From Streptomyces ficellus (GTDB taxonomy: Bacteria > Actinomycetota > Actinomycetes > Streptomycetales > Streptomycetaceae): a stretch of DNA of 64,000 bases. The stretch covers positions 2,108,001-2,172,000 of the forward strand of contig NZ_CP034279.1 in assembly GCF_009739905.1 (NCBI RefSeq), in the 5' to 3' direction. The translations under genes were made by a program, and so were the position numbers. The notes beneath the pieces are model-generated. The model ran no database searches. It had not been told where the DNA came from and saw only the letters and a list, made by a program, of their open reading frames with translations. How positions within the stretch are numbered: the stretch's first letter is position 1; each line of letters starts with the position of its first letter. Positions 54,782 to 61,963 of this stretch are shown here, piece by piece.

Positions 54782-56137
54782 TCAGACCTTGGCGGGTTCG
54801 CGCTGGTCGGGGAGGCCGTCGGCGTCGTCCGCGTCACCCGTCGCCGGGGCGTGGTCGTCGACGAGGGTCTTCTCGTCGAACGGGACGCGGCCGGCGAGGA
54901 CCTCGGCGACCCGCGCCTTGTCGATCTCCTTGGTCCAGGTGCCGACCAGGACGGTGGCGACCGCGTTGCCCGCGAAGTTGGTGAGCGCGCGGGCCTCGCT
55001 CATGAAGCGGTCGATGCCGACGATCAGCCCGACGCCGTCGACCAGTTCGGGGCGGTGCGACTGGAGGCCGCCGGCGAGCGTGGCCAGACCGGCGCCGGTG
55101 ACGCCCGCCGCCCCCTTCGACGCGATGATCATGAAGACGAGGAGCGAGATCTGCTCGGCGAGCGACAGCGGGTTGCCCATCGCCTCGGCGACGAACAGCG
55201 AGGCCATCGTCAGGTAGATCGCGGTGCCGTCCAGGTTGAAGGAGTAGCCGGTCGGGACGGTGATGCCGACGACGGGCTTGCTCACGCCCATGTGCTCCAT
55301 CTTCGCGATCAGGCGCGGCAGCGCGGACTCGGAGGAGGAGGTGGACAGGATCAGCAGGAACTCCCGGCCCAGGTACTTCAGCAGGCTCAGGATGTTCACC
55401 CCCGCGACCAGCCGCAGCAGGGCGCCGAGGACGACGAAGACGAACAGGGCGCAGGTGATGTAGAAGCCGATCATGATGACGGCGAGCGACTTCAGCGCGT
55501 CCAGGCCGGTCTCGCCGACCACGGCGGCGATGGCGCCGAACGCGCCCACCGGGGCCGCCCACATGATCATCGCGAGGATGCGGAAGACCAGCCGCTGGAT
55601 GTGCCCGATGCCGCGCAGCACCGGTTCGCCGGACCTGCCCATCGCCTGGAGCGCGAAGCCCGCGAGCAGGGCGACCAGCAGCGTCTGGAGGACCTCGCCG
55701 GCGGTGAACGCGGAGACCAGCGTCTTGGGGATGATCCCGAGGAGGAAGTCGACGGTGCTCTCACTGGCCCCCGACGCCTGCTTCTCGCCCGCGGCGGCGA
55801 CCTCGTCCGTCAGGCGCAGGCCCGCGCCCGGCTCCAGCAGGTTGCCGACGAGCAGGCCGATGGCGAGGGCGACGGTCGACATGACCATGAAGTAGCCCAG
55901 CGCCAGCCCGCCGACCGCGCCGACCTTGGCGGCCTTGCGGACCGAACCGACGCCCAGGACGATCGTGCAGAAGATGATCGGCGAGATCATCATCTTGATC
56001 AGGTTCACGAAGCCGGTGCCCAGCGGCTTGAGCTCGACGGCCACGCCCGGGGCGGCGAAGCCCACGGCGATGCCGAGTACGACCGCCGCGATGACGGCCA
56101 GATACAGATAGTGGGTACGGTCCCGTCGTGCGGCCAC
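54782..56137 (-). CDS. dctA: DctA-type dicarboxylate/cation symporter (SDF family), 451 aa
   Basis: Eight membrane helices and two re-entrant loops of the glutamate/C4-dicarboxylate carrier fold, with the serine-rich 'STSSSESALPRLI' and 'PTGYSFNLDGTAIY' motifs and 'FAGNAVATVLVG'. It imports succinate, fumarate or malate with cations. GTG at 56137 with GAGGAGG six bases upstream is used; a longer GTG at 56164 is poorer. Divergent from a CitA/DcuS-type kinase and regulator, which likely induce it. Confidence 0.92.
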   Translation of the reverse strand: MAARRDRTHYLYLAVIAAVVLGIAVGFAAPGVAVELKPLGTGFVNLIKMMISPIIFCTIVLGVGSVRKAAKVGAVGGLALGYFMVMSTVALAIGLLVGNLLEPGAGLRLTDEVAAAGEKQASGASESTVDFLLGIIPKTLVSAFTAGEVLQTLLVALLAGFALQAMGRSGEPVLRGIGHIQRLVFRILAMIMWAAPVGAFGAIAAVVGETGLDALKSLAVIMIGFYITCALFVFVVLGALLRLVAGVNILSLLKYLGREFLLILSTSSSESALPRLIAKMEHMGVSKPVVGITVPTGYSFNLDGTAIYLTMASLFVAEAMGNPLSLAEQISLLVFMIIASKGAAGVTGAGLATLAGGLQSHRPELVDGVGLIVGIDRFMSEARALTNFAGNAVATVLVGTWTKEIDKARVAEVLAGRVPFDEKTLVDDHAPATGDADDADGLPDQREPAKV

Positions 56138-56261
56138 GGGGTCCTCCTCGGTGAGTGGCTCCACTGTCCCTGTGGATCCCGGAGACCATCTCTCACCTGG
56201 TGACGGCGGTCACCGTTGCGTACCTTTCGTTCACACGTTTCCGGACAGGCAGACTTGGCCC

Positions 56262-57923
56262 ATGCGTCTCCCGCGCCCCCGACCCCGCCCCCGCAGCCTC
56301 GCGGGCCAGCTCTTCGCGATGCAGGTGGTCCTGGTGGCCGCCGTCGTCGCGGGGTGCGCGCTCTTCGCGTACGCCGACGACCGCGACCAGGCCGAGGAGA
56401 CCGCGCGCCGGCAGGCGACGGCCACCGCGACGGCGGTCGCCCGCTCCCCGTCGGTGGTGGACGCCGCCCGCTCCAAGGACCCGACGGCCGCGCTCCAGCC
56501 GTACGCGGCCTCCCTCACCGGCGACCCGGGCGTCACCTTCGTGACGATCATGGCGCCGGACGGCACCCGGTGGACGCACCCGGAGCCGGACGAGATCGGC
56601 CGGACGTATCTGGGGCACATCGACGCCGCCCAGCGGGGTGAGACGTACACCGAGACCTACCGGGGGACGCTCGGGCCCTCGGTGCGGACGGTGGCGCCGG
56701 TGTTCGACCGGGGCCGGGTGGTGGGCCTGGTGAGCGCGGGCATCACCGTGGACCGGATCAGTGAGCAGCTGGGCAAGCAGGTCACCGCGCTGCTCGGGAT
56801 GGCGGGCGCGGCACTGGCGCTCGGCGGCGCCGGTACGTACGTGATCAACGCACGGCTGCGGCGGCACACGCACGGGATGAACGCCGGGGAGCTGAGCCGG
56901 ATGCACGACTACCACGAGGCCGCGCTGCACGCGGTGCGCGAGGGCCTGGTGATGCTGGACGGGCGGCGGCGGATCGCGCTGATCAACGACGGGGCGCGGG
57001 AGCTGCTGGGGCTCGGCGACGACGTGGTGGGCACACCGGTGGCGGAGCTGGGCCTGCCCGCATCCCTGACCGGCGCGCTGCTCGGCGCCGAGCCGCGCGT
57101 GGACGAGCTGCACCTGACGGCCGACCGGGTGCTGGTGGTGTCGACCCGGCCGGTGGTGGGCGGTGAGCGGCGCGGAACGGTGGTGACCCTGCGGGACCAC
57201 ACCGAGTTGCAGGCGCTGTCGGGCGAGCTGGACTCGGAGCGCGGGTTCACCCAGGCGCTGCGCTCGCAGGCGCACGAGGCGGCGAACCGGCTGCACACGG
57301 TGGTGTCGCTGATCGAGCTGGGGCGCGTGGACGAGGCGGTCGACTTCGCCACGGCGGAGCTGGAGCTGGCGCAGGCGCTCACCGACCGGGTGGTCGACGC
57401 GGTCGGCGAGCCGGTGCTGGCGGCGCTGCTGCTGGGCAAGGCGGCCCGGGCGAACGAGCGGGGCGTGGAGCTGGTGCTGACGCCCGACAGCCGGATCGAC
57501 GACGGCGTCCTGCCGCCGGCGCTCCCGGCCCGCGACCTGGTGACGATCCTGGGCAACTTGATCGACAACGCCCTGGAGGCCGCCCGCGGGACGCACGCCG
57601 CCCGTGTCACGGTGACCGCGCGGGCGGACGGCGACGGCGGTGAGCTGCTGCTGCGGGTCGCCGACTCCGGCCCGGGCGTCGGCCCGGACGACCACGACGC
57701 CGTCTTCGAACGCGGCTGGTCCACCCGCGGTCCCGGCCGGGGGCTCGGGCTCGCCCTCGTGCGCCAGGCCGCGCGGCGCGCCCGGGGCACGATCGAGCTG
57801 GGCCGGGGCCCGGACGGGGGCGCCGCGTTCACCGTCCGCCTGCCGCTGGGCGGTCACCGGGCGGCGGGACCGGCCGGAGCGACGGCCGGCGTGACGGCCG
57901 GCGGCGAGGGGGAGGCGCCGTGA
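56262..57923 (+). CDS. CitA/DcuS-family sensor histidine kinase (553 aa)
   Basis: A first membrane segment (about 18-40), an extracellular sensory domain of the citrate/dicarboxylate CACHE type ('DEIGRTYLGH'), a second membrane segment (about 175-195), a PAS domain, and a kinase domain with phospho-acceptor H338 in 'SQAHEAANRLHTVVSLIELG'. The HATPase domain carries 'VADSGPGVG'. ATG at 56262. The neighbour DctA suggests it senses C4-dicarboxylates or citrate. Its stop overlaps the regulator start (GTGA). Confidence 0.92.
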   Translation: MRLPRPRPRPRSLAGQLFAMQVVLVAAVVAGCALFAYADDRDQAEETARRQATATATAVARSPSVVDAARSKDPTAALQPYAASLTGDPGVTFVTIMAPDGTRWTHPEPDEIGRTYLGHIDAAQRGETYTETYRGTLGPSVRTVAPVFDRGRVVGLVSAGITVDRISEQLGKQVTALLGMAGAALALGGAGTYVINARLRRHTHGMNAGELSRMHDYHEAALHAVREGLVMLDGRRRIALINDGARELLGLGDDVVGTPVAELGLPASLTGALLGAEPRVDELHLTADRVLVVSTRPVVGGERRGTVVTLRDHTELQALSGELDSERGFTQALRSQAHEAANRLHTVVSLIELGRVDEAVDFATAELELAQALTDRVVDAVGEPVLAALLLGKAARANERGVELVLTPDSRIDDGVLPPALPARDLVTILGNLIDNALEAARGTHAARVTVTARADGDGGELLLRVADSGPGVGPDDHDAVFERGWSTRGPGRGLGLALVRQAARRARGTIELGRGPDGGAAFTVRLPLGGHRAAGPAGATAGVTAGGEGEAP

Positions 57924-58624
57924 CCGGGAGACCCGGGGCGGGCATCCGGGTGCTGGTCGTCGAGGACGACCCGGTCGCGGCGGACGCGCACGCGCTGTAC
58001 GCGGGACGGGTGGCGGGCTTCACGGTGGTCGGAGTGGCCCACTCGCGGGCCGCCGCCGTGAGGCTGCTGGAACGCACGGCCGTCGACCTGATCCTGCTCG
58101 ACCTGTACCTGCCCGACGGCCACGGCCTGCACCTGCTGCGGTCGCTGCGCGCCGCCGGCCACCACGCGGACGTCATCGCCGTCACCTCCGCCCGCGACCT
58201 GGCGGTCGTCCGCGAGGGCGTCTCGCTCGGCGTCGTCCAGTACGTGCTGAAGCCCTTCACCTTCGCGACCCTGCGCGACCGGCTCACCCGGTACGCCGAG
58301 TTCCGGGCGGCCGCCGGTGAGGCGTCCGGCCAGGAGGAGGTGGACCGGGCGCTCGCCGCGCTGCGCACCCCGCAGCCGGCCGCCCTCCCCAAGGGCCTGA
58401 GCGCCCCGACGCTGGCCGTGGTGACCCGCACCCTGCGTGCGTCGGAATCCGGCCTCACCGCCGCGGAGGCGGGGGCCGCGGTCGGCATCTCGCGGATCAC
58501 CGCCCGCCGTTACCTGGAGCACCTGGTCACCTCGGGGCGGGCGGAGCGCAGTCCGCAGTACGGCCAGGTCGGGCGCCCGGAGCTCCAGTACCGCTGGCTG
58601 CCGTCCGGGGCCGGGACGGGGTAA
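57920..58624 (+). CDS. CitB/DcuR-family response regulator (234 aa)
   Basis: Receiver domain with 'VLVVEDDPVAA' and phospho-acceptor D61 in 'ILLDLYLPDGHGL', followed by a C-terminal helix-turn-helix ('AAEAGAAVGISRITARRYLEHL', cited in part) of the CitB type. GTG at 57920 overlaps the kinase stop by four bases. It most likely turns on the divergent dctA. An ordinary length and intact residues. Confidence 0.93.
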   Translation: MTGRPGAGIRVLVVEDDPVAADAHALYAGRVAGFTVVGVAHSRAAAVRLLERTAVDLILLDLYLPDGHGLHLLRSLRAAGHHADVIAVTSARDLAVVREGVSLGVVQYVLKPFTFATLRDRLTRYAEFRAAAGEASGQEEVDRALAALRTPQPAALPKGLSAPTLAVVTRTLRASESGLTAAEAGAAVGISRITARRYLEHLVTSGRAERSPQYGQVGRPELQYRWLPSGAGTG

Positions 58625-58734
58625 ATTACCGACAGGTAGGACGCTAGTGGGCGCAACTGGACGTTCCTACGATTTTTGGCCTTGGGTGAACCGACCGTAG
58701 CCATATGTGACCCTCTGCTTCTACGGTGTGCGGC

Positions 58735-59421
58735 GTGCAGCCCTCTCCCCCGTCCCCACCGTTCAACGCCCTCGCCGCGCGCCGACTGCGTGAGGCGCTG
58801 GGTATGGCCCCCGCGCACGTCGCCTACGGCCTGCGCGCCCAGTACGGCCTCGGCGTACCGCCCGAAACGGTCATCGCCTGGGAGCGCGGCGTCGCCGCAC
58901 CCGACGCCACGGAACTCACCGCCCTCGCCGGCGTCCTGTGGTGTTCCCCCGGCGAACTGCTCGCCGCGGCCACGACCCTGCGCGAGCACCGGATGGCGCG
59001 GGCCATCGCCCCCGGAGACCTCGCCCGCCGCGTGGGCCTCGACGCCAAGGCGTACCTGCGCATGGAGGAGTCGGGCCGCTGGCGCGGCAACGAACGCCAG
59101 ACCGCCGCGCTCGCCGACGCGCTGTCCCTCGGCCCGCGCGAGCTGATCACCGCGACGGGGCGCGACGAGGAGCTGGCGGACATGCTGCGCAGCGCGGCGA
59201 CGACCCGCTGGCAGGCGTACGTCAAGCCGGCGGCGAAGCTGCTGCCGATGGACCGCCACCACCTGGAGGCCGTGCTCCAGCAGCTGTACGCCGACTACCA
59301 GGCGCGGATGGTGGCGACCAACAGCTGGGGCTCCGACGTGACCGGCGACAGCGGGGGCGAGGCCGGCCGGCAGTACCTGGCGCGGATCGTGGACCACTTC
59401 TGGGAGCTGGCCCGGCTGTAG
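58735..59421 (+). CDS. Helix-turn-helix DNA-binding protein, possibly leaderless (228 aa)
   Basis: Two XRE-like segments are visible: 'PPETVIAWERGVAAPDATELTALAG' (cited in part, about 40-64) and 'DLARRVGLDAKAYLRMEESG' (about 93-112), so it may have a double HTH. GTG at 58735 lies seven bases after TACGGT, a typical leaderless -10, and has no ribosome site; GTG at 58726 is the alternative. Cytoplasmic, no other known domain. The last 200 bp overlap the convergent membrane lectin gene. Function unknown beyond DNA binding. Confidence 0.8.
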   Translation: MQPSPPSPPFNALAARRLREALGMAPAHVAYGLRAQYGLGVPPETVIAWERGVAAPDATELTALAGVLWCSPGELLAAATTLREHRMARAIAPGDLARRVGLDAKAYLRMEESGRWRGNERQTAALADALSLGPRELITATGRDEELADMLRSAATTRWQAYVKPAAKLLPMDRHHLEAVLQQLYADYQARMVATNSWGSDVTGDSGGEAGRQYLARIVDHFWELARL

Positions 59422-60514
59422 CCCGGGCGCCGAGCGCCCCCACCCCGGGGCGCGGGTCGAAGCTGAAGAGCTGTCCCTCGCCGTCGCCGTCGCACGCCCG
59501 CTGGACGACGTCCGCCCACGGTTCGGCGGAGGCGTCGCGCACCTCCAGGCACAGCTCCGAGTGCGCCGGCCGGATCCGGTGGCCCGCAGCGCCTCCGTCG
59601 CCCTCGAAGGGTTCGACGCGGAACGCCTCCCGTGCTCCCCGTCTGCCGCACTCCTGGTCCACCAGCGGCGCCCCGTCCTCCTCGGCGACCTCCGGCGCGA
59701 TGCCCGAGCAGCCGGGCCCGTAGTCCGGATGGTCCGAGCGGAGCCGCCACAGCCCGCCGTCCAGGGGTTCGAGCGAGTAGCGCGGCACCACCGCCTCCTC
59801 GCAGGGCACCTGGTAGACCTGGCCGCTCTCCTGCCCGGGCCGCTCGTTCAGGCACAGGCCCGAGTGGAGGGCGCGTAAGTTCACCGGCCCGGCCGCGGGC
59901 GCGGTCACCGGGCCACCGGACATGTGGCGGCCGGGGTCGTCGCCGAGCAGGAACGCCACCACCGTGAAGGCGGCCGTCACCAGCGCGACCACGGCCACCA
60001 CCGGCACGGCCGTCCGCCGCCACCCCGGCGCCCGGTGCCCGTCGGGCGCGCCGCCGGAGCCCGCGCCGCCCGCCCCTTCCCCGGCGGCCGGTGCGGACAG
60101 GTCGCCGGGCCAGGAGAGGACGGGGCTGTCGTCGGTGTCCTCGCCGGTGTCTCCGTCGCGCCCGCCGTCCGTACCGGCGTGCTCGTCGTCCGTGCCCGCG
60201 TGGCCGTCGTCCGTGTAACCGGGGCCGCCGCGTCTCAGCAGCTCGTCCCGCGCGGCGAGCCAGGCCTCCTGGGCCGCGGGGCCGGCGCCGCACGCGCGGA
60301 CGAACGCGAGCAGGAGTTCCTCGCGCGGCACGGTGGTGCGGGCGAGCATGTTCGCCAGGGTGGAGCGGGGCAGGACGTCGCCGGCCGCCTCCGCCGCCGC
60401 CGAGAGCTCCCGGAAGGTCAGCCCCGACCGGTCCTTGAGGGCCTGGAGCCGTGCGACGAAGTCGGCGGCGTCGCCCACCTCCCCGGGGTCGGGAGCGAGT
60501 TCCCGGTCGGCCAT
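59222..60514 (-). CDS. Membrane-anchored HTH protein with C-terminal ricin-type lectin domain (430 aa)
   Basis: ATG at 60514 has GGAGG eight bases upstream. Residues 15-80 form an XRE-like HTH, a Gly/Asp-rich linker follows, then one membrane helix (about 165-187) and an outside domain of RICIN/beta-trefoil type with paired cysteines ('LHSGLCLNERPGQESGQVYQ', 'HSELCLEVRD'). The trefoil ends near 'GQLFSFDP' (about residue 365). The last 65 residues are Arg/Pro/Ser-rich and lie antisense to the 3' end of the HTH gene, so the natural stop may be lost or shifted. It could pass an outside glycan signal to DNA; this is inference. Confidence 0.75.
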   Translation of the reverse strand: MADRELAPDPGEVGDAADFVARLQALKDRSGLTFRELSAAAEAAGDVLPRSTLANMLARTTVPREELLLAFVRACGAGPAAQEAWLAARDELLRRGGPGYTDDGHAGTDDEHAGTDGGRDGDTGEDTDDSPVLSWPGDLSAPAAGEGAGGAGSGGAPDGHRAPGWRRTAVPVVAVVALVTAAFTVVAFLLGDDPGRHMSGGPVTAPAAGPVNLRALHSGLCLNERPGQESGQVYQVPCEEAVVPRYSLEPLDGGLWRLRSDHPDYGPGCSGIAPEVAEEDGAPLVDQECGRRGAREAFRVEPFEGDGGAAGHRIRPAHSELCLEVRDASAEPWADVVQRACDGDGEGQLFSFDPRPGVGALGARATAGPAPRSGPRSAPGTAGRPRPRCRRSRRSPSCWSPPSAPGSRRTAAGARPPGGGGPSAAASPPA

Positions 60515-60626
60515 GTGCCTGTCCTCCCTGCTGTCCGCAGTGGCGTCCGGACGGAGTTGGGACATGTCCCGGACAAGCGCAAGCCTTGTCGAATCCGCGG
60601 CCCGGCTCAAGAGTGGAAAAGCCGAA

Positions 60627-60664
60627 CGGCCCCGATCACCCACGGGGGTGGTGACCGGGGCCGC
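60627..60664 (-). terminator. Terminator after pfkA
   Basis: CGGCCCCG (60627-60634 region) pairs with CGGGGCCG (60656-60663), with inner TCACC/GGTGG-type pairing, about 25 bp beyond the pfkA stop on the minus strand. Confidence 0.75.
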
Positions 60665-60689
60665 TCGGCGCGGACCGGGGGAGGCCGGG

Positions 60690-61715
60690 TCAGAAGACCG
60701 ATTCCGCCTCGTACATACGGTTCTCCGGCACCGTCTTCAGCCGCGTCACGGCGTGGGCGAGCGGGACCATCACCACGTCCGTGCCGCGCAGGGCCGTCAT
60801 GTTGCCGAACTCCTTGCGGTGGGCGGCCTCCACCGCGTGCCAGCCGAAGCGGGTCGCGAGGACGCGGTCGTACGCGGTCGGCACGCCGCCCCGCTGGACG
60901 TGGCCCAGGATGACCGGCCGGGCCTCCTTGCCCAGCCGCTTCTCCAGCTCGGCGGCGAGCCGGTTGCCGATGCCCTGGAACCGCTCGTGGCCGAACTGGT
61001 CGATGGCGCCCTTCTCGTACTCCATCGAGCCCTCGGCCGGGTGGGCGCCCTCGGCGACGCAGACGACCGCGAACTTCTTGCCGCGCGAGAACCGCTCCTC
61101 GACCATCTTCACCAGGTCGTCGACCTCGAAGGGCCGCTCGGGCAGGCAGATGCCGTGCGCGCCGCCCGCCATGCCGGACTCCAGGGCGATCCAGCCGGCG
61201 TGCCGGCCCATGACCTCCACGACCATCACCCGCTGGTGGGACTCGGCGGTGGTCTTCAGACGGTCTATGGCCTCCGTCGCCACCGTCACGGCCGTGTCGA
61301 AGCCGAAGGTGCGGTCGGTGGAGGAGATGTCGTTGTCGATGGTCTTCGGCACGCCGACCACTGGCATCCCGGCGTCCGACAGCATCCGCGCGGCGGTCAG
61401 CGTGCCCTCGCCGCCGATGGGGATGAGGACGTCGATGCCGTATCGCTTCTGGATCTCCTCGCAGTTCTCGGCCGCCTCCCGCAGCCGCGCGCGCTCCAGC
61501 CGGGCGGAGCCGAGGATGGTGCCGCCACGGGCCAGGATGCCGCTGACCGCGTTCAGGTCGAGCGGCCGGTAGTGACCGTCGAGGAGGCCCTTGAACCCGT
61601 CCTCGAAGCCGATCACCTCGTCGCCGTGGCCCGTCATGGCGCGGTGCACGACCGACCGGATCACGGCGTTCAGGCCGGGGCAGTCGCCGCCTGCGGTGAG
61701 AACTCCGATACGCAT
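60690..61715 (-). CDS. pfkA: 6-phosphofructokinase (341 aa)
   Basis: Phosphorylates fructose-6-phosphate in glycolysis. It has 'TAGGDCPGLNAVIRS', 'IGGEGTLTAARML', 'PKTIDNDISSTDRTFGFDTA' and 'VVEVMGRHAGWIA'. The Gly after the GGE (E. coli position 104) favours ATP as donor, whereas Lys in 'PKTIDND' (position 124) is the residue of PPi enzymes; this mixed pattern is known for actinobacterial ATP-PFKs. It would match the S. coelicolor enzyme next to pta. Divergent from pta. Confidence 0.95.
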   Translation of the reverse strand: MRIGVLTAGGDCPGLNAVIRSVVHRAMTGHGDEVIGFEDGFKGLLDGHYRPLDLNAVSGILARGGTILGSARLERARLREAAENCEEIQKRYGIDVLIPIGGEGTLTAARMLSDAGMPVVGVPKTIDNDISSTDRTFGFDTAVTVATEAIDRLKTTAESHQRVMVVEVMGRHAGWIALESGMAGGAHGICLPERPFEVDDLVKMVEERFSRGKKFAVVCVAEGAHPAEGSMEYEKGAIDQFGHERFQGIGNRLAAELEKRLGKEARPVILGHVQRGGVPTAYDRVLATRFGWHAVEAAHRKEFGNMTALRGTDVVMVPLAHAVTRLKTVPENRMYEAESVF

Positions 61716-61914
61716 CGCGCTGTGTCTCCTGCTCAGTAGTGGTACGGGTGAGCCTTTCCGAATTGTCCCACGCCGGGCGTCCGGCTCGTGCTCACGGCGC
61801 CTGCGCGTGAGGCCCGCGGAGGGCTTGTGGCGCCCGGGTTCCCCCGTCTCCGCAGGCCAGGCGCCCGGGGGGCGCTCTACCCAGCGACGGGGGTATTGTC
61901 AAGGGGGTATCGCC

Positions 61915-61932
61915 ACCCTCATAGGGTTTTTT
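61915..61932 (+). terminator. Short hairpin with T6 run in the pta leader
   Basis: ACCCT (61915-61919), loop CAT, AGGGT (61923-61927), then TTTTTT to 61932, ending 31 nt before the pta start. It looks like a small intrinsic terminator, which could attenuate pta. The stem is only 5 bp. Confidence 0.35.
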
Positions 61933-61963
61933 GTTCACACATGTATTCGACGGGAGAGCTTGC

